From the NCBI GenBank assembly GCA_025459275.1, contig JALOQW010000002.1, positions 1 through 33,085 on the forward strand: 33,085 bases of DNA, written 5' to 3'. Position numbers and translations under genes: made by a program. This DNA comes from Pirellula sp. Its GTDB lineage: Bacteria; Planctomycetota; Planctomycetia; Pirellulales; Pirellulaceae. Shown here piece after piece: positions 10,328 to 20,143 of this stretch (the first letter of the stretch is position 1; each line of letters starts with the position of its first letter). The notes below the pieces were generated by a model. It made no database searches and was not told the DNA's origin. It saw nothing but the letters and a program-made list of their open reading frames with translations.

Positions 10328-10750
10328 TTGGCTAACGCATATTACGAGTGTCTGTTCCTGTTCGATAGCAACCATTATGCCCGTGACCCAGGAGGCATCG
10401 CTGGGAGTGTTCAGTCACTGATCACCGACTTGGGCGGAGAGATCTTGGTTAGCCGCTTGTGGGCTGAGCAACGATTGGCGTACCCCATCAAGGGACACCA
10501 AAAGGGAACCTATTGGCTGGCCTACTTCCAGCTGGACACCCAAAAACTCAAAGAACTTAATCGCGCATGCCAGCTCAACGAAAGCTTGTTGCGATTCCTG
10601 GTCACACGCGTTGATCCGCGCTTGGTCAATGCCTTGGTCGCTCACGCTCAGGAAAAGGTCGTCGTGCCGATCGATCAATTGGAACGACAACCGGTTGCAG
10701 CTGCCGTTGGCGTGGATGACGAAGAAGAGGTAGAAGCCGAAGAGGAATAG
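10328..10750 (+). CDS. rpsF: 30S ribosomal protein S6 (TTG start)
   Basis: MANAYYECLFLFDSNHYARDPGG...GGEILVSRLWAEQRLAYPIKGHQKGTYWLAYF...LLRFLVTRVD. Confidence 0.96.
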   Translation: MANAYYECLFLFDSNHYARDPGGIAGSVQSLITDLGGEILVSRLWAEQRLAYPIKGHQKGTYWLAYFQLDTQKLKELNRACQLNESLLRFLVTRVDPRLVNALVAHAQEKVVVPIDQLERQPVAAAVGVDDEEEVEAEEE

Positions 10751-10795
10751 ACCGACGCGAAATCGTCGGCAACGTATTGATTCGGGAGGAGTATC

Positions 10796-11284
10796 GTGGC
10801 CAGCTACAATCGAGTTGTGTTGATCGGAAACCTGACGCGTGACGTGGAATTGCGTTACACGCCAAGCACAAAGATGGCTATTTGCCAGAATGCGATCGCT
10901 GTCAACGATCGACGGAAGAACGCAGCTGGTGAGTGGGTCGACGATACGACGTTTGTCGACGTCACCTTCTTCGGACGGTTGGCTGAAGTCGTCGGCCAAT
11001 ACCTTGGTAAGGGCTCTCCGATCTTCGTCGAAGGTCGACTCAAGCTCGACACCTGGGAAAAAGACGGGCAAAAGCGATCCAAGCTTTATGTCATCGTCGA
11101 GCGGATGCAACTGCTCGGCCGAAATGAGCCAAGCGACGGAAGCCGCCCCCGTCCCGCTGCCACGACCCCAAGCTCCAATCGCGTCGCAGAAGCCCCCCAC
11201 TACCCGATCATGCACGATGAGATGCATGCTCCGGAAATGCATTCAGAAGAGCCGTTGTACGACAAGGAAGAATTGCCCTTCTAG
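10796..11284 (+). CDS. ssb: Single-stranded DNA-binding protein (GTG start)
   Basis: MASYNRVVLIGNLTRDVELRYTPSTKMAICQNAIAVNDR...FVEGRLKLDTWEKDGQKRSKLYVIVERMQLLG; acidic DKEELPF tail. RBS-like GGGAGGAG upstream. Confidence 0.97.
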   Translation: MASYNRVVLIGNLTRDVELRYTPSTKMAICQNAIAVNDRRKNAAGEWVDDTTFVDVTFFGRLAEVVGQYLGKGSPIFVEGRLKLDTWEKDGQKRSKLYVIVERMQLLGRNEPSDGSRPRPAATTPSSNRVAEAPHYPIMHDEMHAPEMHSEEPLYDKEELPF

Positions 11285-11347
11285 ACGTCCAACGCGAACG
11301 CTATAACCCCTCCGATCCACTGAACCGATATCGCAAGAACACGAACC

Positions 11348-11863
11348 ATGACTACGACCAAGAAACGCGTCCCCCAATTCCCACGTCTTCCCAAAGGCCC
11401 CAACGGCGGCATCCAATTGATGCTGATCCAAAATGTGGAGCACCTTGGCAAGGCGGGTGATATCGTCGAAGTCAAGGCCGGCCACGCCAACAACTACCTC
11501 CTCCCCGAAGGACTCGCGATCATCGCCAACGATCACCACAAGCGGATGATCGAGAAGCATCGCGCCAAACTTCAGGAAGTCGAAAAGCAACGCATTCAAT
11601 CGTTGCGATCGCTGGCCGACCAAATCGGCAAACAGTCGATCAATGTCGAAGCCAACGCCAACGACGAAGGACATCTGTACGGCAGCGTTGGAGCCAACGA
11701 GATCGTCAACGCTCTAAAAGCCAACGGCTTTACCCTCTCGAGCGAACAGATCAAACTCGATGGCGTTCTCAAGGAACTCGGTTTGTATACCGTTAAGGTG
11801 CAATTGCATTCCGACGTTACGACCGAACTGAAAGTATGGGTCGTGCCAGCCGCCGGAAACTGA
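11348..11863 (+). CDS. rplI: 50S ribosomal protein L9 with N-terminal extension
   Basis: MLIQNVEHLGKAGDIVEVKAGHANNYLLPEGLAI...GHLYGSVGANEIVNAL. Confidence 0.96.
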   Translation: MTTTKKRVPQFPRLPKGPNGGIQLMLIQNVEHLGKAGDIVEVKAGHANNYLLPEGLAIIANDHHKRMIEKHRAKLQEVEKQRIQSLRSLADQIGKQSINVEANANDEGHLYGSVGANEIVNALKANGFTLSSEQIKLDGVLKELGLYTVKVQLHSDVTTELKVWVVPAAGN

Positions 11864-11867
11864 TCGC

Positions 11868-12740
11868 GTGTCTGACCTCCTGCCGCGCGAAGAGTATGTC
11901 GAACAAGCCTACTTGTTCGAAATCCTTTGGGAGCGGTTAGGACACGATATCACTCTCCAAGACTTGATGCATCATTGCCGCTTCGAAGTCCTGGCGACGA
12001 CCAAATTACCCATTGCTCTCGAGTTCCTCTCCAATGAACTCAAGCATTCCGGTCTTCTTGGTCCTGGCATGCGCCGCTTGCTCCACTACTTCACCCCTTT
12101 CCAGGCTTTCTTGGTCGATCAAGCCGAGAAGGACACTGGACGCTTCGATTTCCGAACTGCCGTACGGATTCTGCAGTACGAGGCACAATACAAAGCAAGC
12201 GACCGACTGGATCCACAGGGGCTTTTTTTCTACCAGTTCGAAACCCTGTGCCGCAATCGCTTGTCGTACGATGCCGGCCTGACCGCCATGGCCAAGGATC
12301 CGGTGTACAGCCCGGAATGGAGAGAGTGGCTCATCGTGGTGCGCGCGCAAATCGGACTGGTCGATCTCGCCGATCTCATCTACGGACGCAGCCAAGACTT
12401 CGTGGCTTATCGGAAACGCCATCTGGGAGAGGACGCTCAAGCCGAATATCCGATTCTGTTCGGCGTCCGCGAAGGCAAGATTGCCCTGGCCAACCGACGC
12501 AAAGAACTGCTGTTTCTGTTTTCTGCCATGCAACGGCACCTTGGATATCCCACGGTTCCCAAGCGAGAATTGTTCGACAATACCCTGGAGTTGATTCCTC
12601 AGATGCAGCGCCGTATCGAACGCTTGGAAGCTCGAATCAAGTTCCTGGAAGAAGAGCAGCGCCAAGGGATCGATATCACCAAGTTCTACGGCAAGAACAT
12701 GCCGCCTGTCGTCAATTTGGATGATGATCAATTTGGATGA
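11868..12740 (+). CDS. Conserved-looking hypothetical protein with C-terminal coiled coil (GTG start)
   Basis: 290 aa starting 4 nt after the rplI stop; ends LIPQMQRRIERLEARIKFLEEEQRQGIDITKFYGKNMPPVVNLDDDQFG. No family recognised. Confidence 0.8.
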   Translation: MSDLLPREEYVEQAYLFEILWERLGHDITLQDLMHHCRFEVLATTKLPIALEFLSNELKHSGLLGPGMRRLLHYFTPFQAFLVDQAEKDTGRFDFRTAVRILQYEAQYKASDRLDPQGLFFYQFETLCRNRLSYDAGLTAMAKDPVYSPEWREWLIVVRAQIGLVDLADLIYGRSQDFVAYRKRHLGEDAQAEYPILFGVREGKIALANRRKELLFLFSAMQRHLGYPTVPKRELFDNTLELIPQMQRRIERLEARIKFLEEEQRQGIDITKFYGKNMPPVVNLDDDQFG

Positions 12741-12791
12741 GTTGGAACCCTGAGCGTGATGCCCAGGCTGATCAAGCATGATACAATGATC

Positions 12792-12858
12792 CGGCTGCGC
12801 AAGATGGGCAGCCGCATACCGTCCACCACATTCATTACCGTCGCATTCATTACCGCCG
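12792..12858 (+). promoter_or_regulatory. MoxR leader: hairpin plus 15-bp tandem repeat
   Basis: CGGCTGC (12792-12798)/GCAGCCG (12808-12814) stem; then CATTCATTACCGTCG (12829-12843) and CATTCATTACCGCCG (12844-12858). Confidence 0.5.
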
Positions 12859-12871
12859 AGCGATAGCACAC

Positions 12872-13918
12872 ATGAGCATTGCCGAACAAGCCCACGCCGA
12901 TCTCGAAAGACTCCAGCGGGCTCGCTCGCAGATTCAAACTCAGTTGTCGAAGATCATCGTCGGCCAGCAAGAGGTCATCGAGCAACTGCTGATCAGTATC
13001 TTCGCCCGAGGACACTGCCTGCTCGAAGGAGTGCCGGGCCTTGCCAAGACATTGATGATCAGCTCGCTGGCCAGAACCATGAATCTGTCCTTCAGCCGGA
13101 TCCAATTCACGCCGGACCTGATGCCTGCGGACATTACCGGGACGGAAATCATTGAAGAGAATCGATCGACGGGGGCTCGCGAACGGCGATTCATGGAAGG
13201 ACCTCTGTTTGCCAATGTAATCTTGGCAGACGAAATCAACCGCACTCCTCCCAAGACCCAAGCGGCATTGCTTGAGGCGATGCAAGAACGGCAAATCACG
13301 GTCGGTCGTGTCCGTCATACCTTGCAAGACCCATTCTTCGTGCTGGCTACACAAAACCCGATCGAACAGGAAGGAACGTATCCCCTTCCTGAAGCCCAAC
13401 AGGATCGATTCATGTTCAAAGTGTGGGTCTCTTACCCCACCTTCGACGATGAGTTCGAAGTCGCCCGCAGAACGACGGGCCGAGGGGGAGGTGACATTGA
13501 GCCAGTCTTGAGCGGTCCAGAGATTCTGTCGCTTCAAGACTTCATTCGCGGCGTCGAAGTCTCAGAGAATGTGATTCGGTATGCGTTAGCCATCGTCCGC
13601 CAAACACGAGTGGGCCAGGAAGGGATCCCCGAGTTTGCCCAAGAGCAACTGGCATGGGGGGCTGGTCCTCGTGCAGTCCAGTTCTTGATTCTCGGAGCCA
13701 AAGCCAAAGCCGCTCTATCCGGCCGCGCCCAAGTGGATACCAGCGATATTCAGTTCTGCGCCAAACCGGTCCTTCGACACCGGATCGTGGTCAACTTCGC
13801 TGCCGAAAGCGATGGGATCACGAGCGACCACGTCATCGATGAACTTATCAAGCAAACGCCAACGGCCCAGGATGAACTGCTGAGCGATGCCCGATTCAAA
13901 AAACTATTTGCATCCTGA
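12872..13918 (+). CDS. MoxR-family AAA+ ATPase
   Basis: [26 protein letters not shown] (Walker A), [29 protein letters not shown] (Walker B), [24 protein letters not shown]. Confidence 0.96.
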   Translation: MSIAEQAHADLERLQRARSQIQTQLSKIIVGQQEVIEQLLISIFARGHCLLEGVPGLAKTLMISSLARTMNLSFSRIQFTPDLMPADITGTEIIEENRSTGARERRFMEGPLFANVILADEINRTPPKTQAALLEAMQERQITVGRVRHTLQDPFFVLATQNPIEQEGTYPLPEAQQDRFMFKVWVSYPTFDDEFEVARRTTGRGGGDIEPVLSGPEILSLQDFIRGVEVSENVIRYALAIVRQTRVGQEGIPEFAQEQLAWGAGPRAVQFLILGAKAKAALSGRAQVDTSDIQFCAKPVLRHRIVVNFAAESDGITSDHVIDELIKQTPTAQDELLSDARFKKLFAS

Positions 13919-14789
13919 AGCCATTCGGCGCATCGCGTCGATGGAACTCCGAGCCCGAAACATTGTCGAGGGCTTCTTATCGGGCATGCACCGCAGTCCC
14001 TACTTCGGTCAATCGGTAGAGTTCGTCCAACACCGACAATACGTTCCTGGTGATGATCTTCGGCATATCGACTGGAAAGTCTGGGGACGGCAAGATCGCC
14101 TCTACATCAAGCAGTACGAAGAAGACACGAATCTTCGTTGCACTCTTCTGGTCGATGGCTCTGCCAGTATGAGTTACGGCCGTGGGCCACTGACCAAGTT
14201 TGATTATGCAGCCACCATCGCAGCTTGCATCGCTTACCTTTCGTTGCGACAACAAGACTCGGTCGGGCTCACCGTTTTCGATCAGCAAGTGCGGACCAAA
14301 TTGCCATGGCGATCGAGCCGAAATCATTTACAAGCCATCTTCAAGGCCCTCCAGCAAGCAACACCGGCCGATAAAACCGATCTGACCAAAGTCTTTCGAG
14401 AAATCAATGATACGTATCCCAAGCGGAGCCTCATGGTCATCGCTTCCGATTTTCTTGGAAGCGAAAAGGAATCGTTGCGCGGATTAGCTTCGCTCCGCAA
14501 AGCCGGCCATGACATTCTGGTTTTTCATATCCTGGATGACGATGAGCTCGATTTTCCGTTCAATGACCCGACCCGTTTCGAAGGGGTGGAAACGATCGAT
14601 CACTTAACATGCAATCCTCGCGCGCTCCGTGAAGGGTACCTGGAATCGTTGCAACGGTTTCTCGACCGTGTTCGACATGCCTGCGCAAGCTCCAAGATTG
14701 ATTACCAGTTGATTCGAACGAGCAAGCATGTGGACGCAGCATTAACCGCGTACTTGAGTGCTCGCATGGCTCACATGAGGAAACGATAG
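13887..14789 (+). CDS. DUF58 (VWA-like) protein
   Basis: [73 protein letters not shown]. Overlaps the moxR end by 32 bp. Confidence 0.95.
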   Translation: MPDSKNYLHPEAIRRIASMELRARNIVEGFLSGMHRSPYFGQSVEFVQHRQYVPGDDLRHIDWKVWGRQDRLYIKQYEEDTNLRCTLLVDGSASMSYGRGPLTKFDYAATIAACIAYLSLRQQDSVGLTVFDQQVRTKLPWRSSRNHLQAIFKALQQATPADKTDLTKVFREINDTYPKRSLMVIASDFLGSEKESLRGLASLRKAGHDILVFHILDDDELDFPFNDPTRFEGVETIDHLTCNPRALREGYLESLQRFLDRVRHACASSKIDYQLIRTSKHVDAALTAYLSARMAHMRKR

Positions 14790-14791
14790 CC

Positions 14792-17176
14792 ATGCAATTC
14801 GTATTCCAACCGTTGGCCTGGGGTTTCTTGCTGGTTCTCGTACCACTGCTGATCCATTTGATCAATTTGGTGCGGCACCGACGCACACCTTGGGCTGCGA
14901 TGGAATTCCTGCTCGAAAGCTATCGCAAGAATCGACGCTGGGTATGGCTCAAGCAAGCTCTCTTGATCGCTTCGCGTATGCTGGCGATGGCCTTGCTTGT
15001 CGCGATGCTCGCGCAATGGATCACCGGTTCTAAATGGCTGTCTGGTTTCGGGCGCACGACAACGCATCACTATGTCATTCTCGACGATTCAGCATCGATG
15101 GGAGACACGGCCAACGGCAAGTCGGCTTATCAAACCGCCCTCGGTTCCATCGCCGCGATTGCCAACGCAGCCAACCAAGGCTCGCAACAACATCTGCTGT
15201 CCATCTTTCGCGCGTCCCGTGGTGCGCTAGCAGCCAACCGTGTCGTCGAGTCCGCAGACGCTCCGACCGCTACTGAAGCCAACAGCACCAACGAAGTCCG
15301 CGCTGACGCCATTGCCGACCTGTTGGCAAGAACCATCCCGGCCGATGCGACTGGTCTCCTTTCAAAAATCAACAGTACGACTCCAACCCAGTTGGAATGC
15401 TCCTTCGATGAAACGTTGGCAGCCGTCGCCCCGCTCTTGCAGTCGGACCAGAGCGACCGCGCCATCGTTTACCTCATGAGCGATTTCCGAACTAAGGATT
15501 GGAACAACGCCACGATTCTCAAGCAGCGCTTGCAATCCCTTCGCCGCGATCCCGTCGAAATCCAATTGGTGGATTGCGTGGAAAACCGCCACGAGAATCT
15601 TACCCTGGCCGCCATCGAACCTCGTCAAGAAGTTTTGGCTGCAGGGGTACCTACCATGATCAACGTGACAGTCGTGAACCATGGTGCAGCTCCGGTTCGC
15701 AACGTCGCCGTCCGCGTGCAAGCCATCGACTACAGCCGGAAAGATGGCGAACCCAAACCTGCGGAATCTTACTCGGGAGTAGTGACCGAACTTCCACCAC
15801 TCCTACTGGATCGCATTGAGCCCGGGGAATCCGTCACACGCAACGTTCAAGTGGTCTTTCCCAAGAGCGGTTCGCACGTGATCACGGCCGAACTCCCTCC
15901 CGACGCGATATCCGCCGACAACACGGGCCGTTGCGTTCTGGATCTCGTGGACGGTGTCCGAGTATTGCTTGTCGACGGCGATCCTGGTGGCAAGCATTCC
16001 TTCTTTTTTGAATCCGCGCTCAACCCAGGTGGCAATGCGCGCACCGGACTCCTCATCGCTCGAGAAGGGCCTGAGTACTTGAGGGACACCGACGCGGAGG
16101 GCTTGGATCCCTACGCATGCATCGTCCTTCAATCGGTACCCAGTCTCGACCCTCGTGCCCTAGCAAATCTCCACCGATACGTTTCACGCGGCGGCGGTCT
16201 CGCAATCTGGTTCGGGGACAACTTGACTGCCAATGACTATTTGCGGAATTACGCAGCCTTGGCGAAACCGATATCAGGACTCGCGGATACCAGTCCGCTG
16301 ATACCGTTCGGGCTCATGGGGCCCGTGGACTTGCCGAAAGACCCGACGGACGGGACACCCGACATCATTGCAGACAATCATCCCATCTTTGCTCCGCTGC
16401 TCGGTCTGAGTTCATCACCGTTCCAATTCGTTCGTATCCAACGCTACGTCGAAATCGAACCCCGAGATACCAATGACAAACGATGGAAACCAGTGGCGAC
16501 ACTGCGAAACAAGAAACCGTTGATGGTCGATTACTCCTTGGGTGACGGACGTGTCTTGATTGCACTGACATCTCTGGACCGTCGATGGAGTAACTGGCCT
16601 CAGGATCCAACCTTCGTGGTAGCGGCGCTAAAGATGGTGGGCTACCTTTCTTCGTTCCGCACTACGGAGACGTCCAAGCTAGTCGGTAGTGGTTTGCGTT
16701 GGGATTTCTCGGCGCAAGAGATGTTGCCGGAAACGCAGCTGATCTGCCCAGCACCGACCGGTCGCAATATTCGACCAGCCCTTCAGATCAACGGCGAAAC
16801 CATCGGAGAGAACGGGTTGCGAGCCAACTTGGAGATTCGACCCGACAGTGACAGCGAAGACATCGTCCGTGCTCTGACGACCGCTGGTCTGTTTGAATGG
16901 TGGGGAACAGCCGTTCAAGGGGACTCCATTGTCAAGAACCTGGCTCGCAACACACCACCCGCCGAAGGAAATACCGAACGCATCACTGCGACGGATCTGA
17001 GCAACGCATTGAATGGAGTCAAGTACACGTATCGACCGGCGGGTTCCGTCGGCTCCAATCTCGCCTTGTCCGGTATGAGCAATCGGAATCTGATGCTGAT
17101 GGCCATACTGTTGTTGCTCCTCGTTGCCGAACAGTGGTTGGCATGGAGCGCTTCCTATCACTTGCCCAAACGATGA
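14792..17176 (+). CDS. BatA N-terminal domain / VWA / glutamine-amidotransferase-like membrane protein
   Basis: MQFVFQPLAWGFLLVLVPLLIHLINLVRHRRTPWAAMEFL (BatA N-term type), MIDAS LDDSASMGD, VRVLLVDGDPGGKHSFFFESAL (class-I GAT-like), C-terminal TM. Confidence 0.85.
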   Translation: MQFVFQPLAWGFLLVLVPLLIHLINLVRHRRTPWAAMEFLLESYRKNRRWVWLKQALLIASRMLAMALLVAMLAQWITGSKWLSGFGRTTTHHYVILDDSASMGDTANGKSAYQTALGSIAAIANAANQGSQQHLLSIFRASRGALAANRVVESADAPTATEANSTNEVRADAIADLLARTIPADATGLLSKINSTTPTQLECSFDETLAAVAPLLQSDQSDRAIVYLMSDFRTKDWNNATILKQRLQSLRRDPVEIQLVDCVENRHENLTLAAIEPRQEVLAAGVPTMINVTVVNHGAAPVRNVAVRVQAIDYSRKDGEPKPAESYSGVVTELPPLLLDRIEPGESVTRNVQVVFPKSGSHVITAELPPDAISADNTGRCVLDLVDGVRVLLVDGDPGGKHSFFFESALNPGGNARTGLLIAREGPEYLRDTDAEGLDPYACIVLQSVPSLDPRALANLHRYVSRGGGLAIWFGDNLTANDYLRNYAALAKPISGLADTSPLIPFGLMGPVDLPKDPTDGTPDIIADNHPIFAPLLGLSSSPFQFVRIQRYVEIEPRDTNDKRWKPVATLRNKKPLMVDYSLGDGRVLIALTSLDRRWSNWPQDPTFVVAALKMVGYLSSFRTTETSKLVGSGLRWDFSAQEMLPETQLICPAPTGRNIRPALQINGETIGENGLRANLEIRPDSDSEDIVRALTTAGLFEWWGTAVQGDSIVKNLARNTPPAEGNTERITATDLSNALNGVKYTYRPAGSVGSNLALSGMSNRNLMLMAILLLLLVAEQWLAWSASYHLPKR

Positions 17177-19995
17177 CGACCATGCAGGACACACGTGTCT
17201 TCTACCAGTTCATGCGTTTGGAGCAATTGGATCAATGGCATCATTGGTTCTTGCTCGCCTGCGTGATTCTGGCCATAGCCAGCTGGGTCGTCTACTGGTA
17301 TCGCAAGGACTGGCAAGAGTTGCCGCGAGTGATCGGCTATGCCTTGCTGATCCTACGGTTGACCGCGTTGATTGGCATCCTGATATTCTTTCTCGATCTG
17401 CAAAAACGGAGCGAACGACGCGATACGAGAGCCTCCAAGGTGGCTGTGTTGGTCGATACGTCACTGAGCATGACCATGCCCGTCGATGATGCGTCCTCTT
17501 CGTCCACGATCGGTACTTCAACCAGTCGCATCGCAGCGGTCCAAAGCGCATTGGGACAAACGAATCTCTTGTCGGAACTGCAGAATCGACACGATACGAC
17601 CATCTATCGCTTTGACCAGAGCTCCCGACCGAGCGCTGTTGCTACCTTCCTTAAGCCGATATCTCAGGGAAACGACACGGATCCAGAACGAGGAGTTAAT
17701 CAACTCTTGCAAATGTTGCGATGGACCGTTTGGATCGGCACCGGAATCTTGGCAACATCGCTCGTGCTACTTGTCGCCGCACTCTTGTTTCGCGCCTTGA
17801 GCCGAGCCGGCACAAATCAGCTAACCACTAGTCAACTGGCTTCGAATCCAACTGCCTGGGGTTACGTAGTTCTGTTTTCGGTCGTCGGTTCCCTGATTGG
17901 ATTTGTAGCCATCGCTACATCCGTCCTGCGAGCGGACAATATCCCGCTGAGCGCTCTGTGGTCAACGGATGATGTGATGCCGACTAAGCCAACCACGAAT
18001 TCCGAGGAAGGACCTTCTGCTCCCGTTCAAACGCCTGCAGAAGTCCCATGGGAAAATCTGCTCGCAGCCACAGGTACAGAATCACGAGTTGGCGATGCGA
18101 TCAATTCAATTTTGGATCAGGAACGAGGATCCCCCCTCGCCGGTATCGTCGTCTTTACCGACGGTCGCAACAACGCAGGTGTTGACCCGGTCAACAGTAT
18201 CGCAGAAGCGTCGATCCAAGGCATTCCCATCCATCCTGTCGGCCTAGGCACCGACAAGAATCCGATCAACGTGCGTTTGCTGGATGTGGAAGCCCCGAAA
18301 CGTGTCTTCCCTGGCGATCGCTTCCGTTTGACCGCACTCCTTCAAGCCTCGGGGATGCAAGGCACCCAAGTCCCCGTTCAGCTCCGGCGACGACCGGGGG
18401 GGCAGTCCAACGTCGGTCCGACGATCGAAGAGGAGCGGACCATTCATCTCGAAGGGGATGACGATATCACGAGTTTGGCATTCGAAGTGGAACCGCGCGA
18501 AATAGGTCCTTGGATCTATGAAGTCAAAGTGCTCGCCCCCACTCAAGACACCAATGCCGCTGACAATGCACTCGAGAGGGAAGTCCGCGTCGTTGAACCG
18601 AACGCAACGGTCCTCATCCTGGCGGGTGGTCCAACGCGCGAGTACCAGTTTGTTCGCAATCTGCTTTACCGAGACCCGACGGTTCAGTCCCACGTGTTTC
18701 TTCAATCCGGTGGTCCCGGAGTCTCCCAGGAAGCGAAAGAATTACTTACGGAGTTTCCGAAGACACGGGAGCAGATGGCTCAGTACGACGCCATCATCGC
18801 CTTTGATGCGGATTGGTTATCGCTGACCGATGAACAAATGGATGTACTGGAGCGATGGATCTCTGAGCAATCGGGCGGACTCGTCTTGATTGCAGGACCA
18901 GTCGCGACTCCAAAATGGGCAGGCGGTACCGGAAACGGCAATCGAAAGGCAGAGATACTTCGCGGTCTATCACCTGTGGTTATGAACAGCCGTGGTGCCA
19001 GGCTCGTATCGATTGGCCGATTCGAGTCAGAAACAGCCTGGCCACTCACCTTTGCCCCGGACGCATGGTCGAGTGAATTCATCCAAGTCGGAAAGGATCT
19101 CGAAGAGAGCCAACGGGCCTGGCAACAGTTCCGCGGAGTCTACAGCTTCTTTGCATGTTACGAACCCAAGCCTGCTGCTACCGTCATCGCCAGCTTTTCT
19201 GATCCCACTACCATCGTGAACGGGACCGCACCGATCTATTTGGCGACCCAATTCTATGGTTCAGGTCGAGTGGCTTTCCAAGGAGGAGGCGAATTCTGGC
19301 GCCTGCGAGAAGTTGGCGAAGGTTACTTCGATACCTATTACACCAAACTCATTCGCTGGGCCGGTCAAGGAAGACTGTTGCGAGACTCCGATCGCGGCAT
19401 GTTGCTCGTCGACAAGGAGCAAGCAGTTGTCGGAGATACCGTGGTGGTGCGTGCCGTCCTTCGCGATGCGCAGTTTCAGCCGATGGTTCAACCCGAAGCT
19501 GTCGCCAAATTGGTCGAACCGGGTGGCCGATCCAGCCAGTTACGACTGCGCCCCATTCCCGACCCAAGCCAAGCCGGAGTCTATGTCGGTCAATACATCA
19601 CCAAGAAAACAGGCACGTACGAAGTGCAATTAGCCATCGGTACGCTCGCAGACCAAACCATTTTGTCGGAGCAAACCATCGTGCGCGTGCCAGCCTTGGA
19701 GATCCAAAGACCTCAGCGCAACGATGTCCTCCTCAATGAACTCGCCCTTCGAACCGGAGGGCGATACTGGATTGGACTCGATTCTCTTCATGGAGGCAGC
19801 CCATCCGAATCCGCGACGGGCACGCCCGCTGCATCGGGACTATCTGCCGCAATCGAACCGCGAGATCAAACCAATTACGTTCCCGGCGCGCTGGACATCG
19901 AATTCCAGCAGCGACTCATGACCTTGTTAATGGCCTTGATCGCGGGTGCATTGAGCCTGGAATGGCTCGCGCGACGTCTGAGCCGTCTCGCATAG
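17173..19995 (+). CDS. VWA / glutamine-amidotransferase-like membrane protein with internal TM insertion
   Basis: ATGA overlap with the previous gene. N-terminal TMs; VLVDTSLSM MIDAS; two further TMs; VVFTDGRNNAG; VLILAGGPTREYQFVRNLL (GAT-like); C-terminal TM. Listed start at 16897 is an over-extension. Confidence 0.85.
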   Translation: MTTMQDTRVFYQFMRLEQLDQWHHWFLLACVILAIASWVVYWYRKDWQELPRVIGYALLILRLTALIGILIFFLDLQKRSERRDTRASKVAVLVDTSLSMTMPVDDASSSSTIGTSTSRIAAVQSALGQTNLLSELQNRHDTTIYRFDQSSRPSAVATFLKPISQGNDTDPERGVNQLLQMLRWTVWIGTGILATSLVLLVAALLFRALSRAGTNQLTTSQLASNPTAWGYVVLFSVVGSLIGFVAIATSVLRADNIPLSALWSTDDVMPTKPTTNSEEGPSAPVQTPAEVPWENLLAATGTESRVGDAINSILDQERGSPLAGIVVFTDGRNNAGVDPVNSIAEASIQGIPIHPVGLGTDKNPINVRLLDVEAPKRVFPGDRFRLTALLQASGMQGTQVPVQLRRRPGGQSNVGPTIEEERTIHLEGDDDITSLAFEVEPREIGPWIYEVKVLAPTQDTNAADNALEREVRVVEPNATVLILAGGPTREYQFVRNLLYRDPTVQSHVFLQSGGPGVSQEAKELLTEFPKTREQMAQYDAIIAFDADWLSLTDEQMDVLERWISEQSGGLVLIAGPVATPKWAGGTGNGNRKAEILRGLSPVVMNSRGARLVSIGRFESETAWPLTFAPDAWSSEFIQVGKDLEESQRAWQQFRGVYSFFACYEPKPAATVIASFSDPTTIVNGTAPIYLATQFYGSGRVAFQGGGEFWRLREVGEGYFDTYYTKLIRWAGQGRLLRDSDRGMLLVDKEQAVVGDTVVVRAVLRDAQFQPMVQPEAVAKLVEPGGRSSQLRLRPIPDPSQAGVYVGQYITKKTGTYEVQLAIGTLADQTILSEQTIVRVPALEIQRPQRNDVLLNELALRTGGRYWIGLDSLHGGSPSESATGTPAASGLSAAIEPRDQTNYVPGALDIEFQQRLMTLLMALIAGALSLEWLARRLSRLA

Positions 19996-20005
19996 GGGCA
20001 ACACC

Positions 20006-20095
20006 GTTCAACGAACCAACGTCATGCAGTGGATCTTGTTAAAGATCCTGGATCACGGGGAAGTTTAACAACTTCCACTACCTTCGTTGAAGGTA
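20006..20095 (+). promoter_or_regulatory. Multi-hairpin intergenic element
   Basis: GGATCTT-GTTA-AAGATCC (20031-20048), GGAAGTT-TAAC-AACTTCC (20059-20076), TACCTTC-GTT-GAAGGTA (20079-20095), preceded by GTTC-AAC-GAAC (20006-20016). Confidence 0.7.
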
Positions 20096-20143
20096 TCGCG
20101 ATCAAGAGATACTCGTGGACAGTAACTGCCAACGGAACGCATT

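Noticed and set aside
16897-17172. Upstream extension of the VWA protein ORF
   Set aside because: It overlaps the end of the BatA-like gene by about 280 bp. The ATG at 17173 with ATGA overlap and typical N-terminus is a better start.
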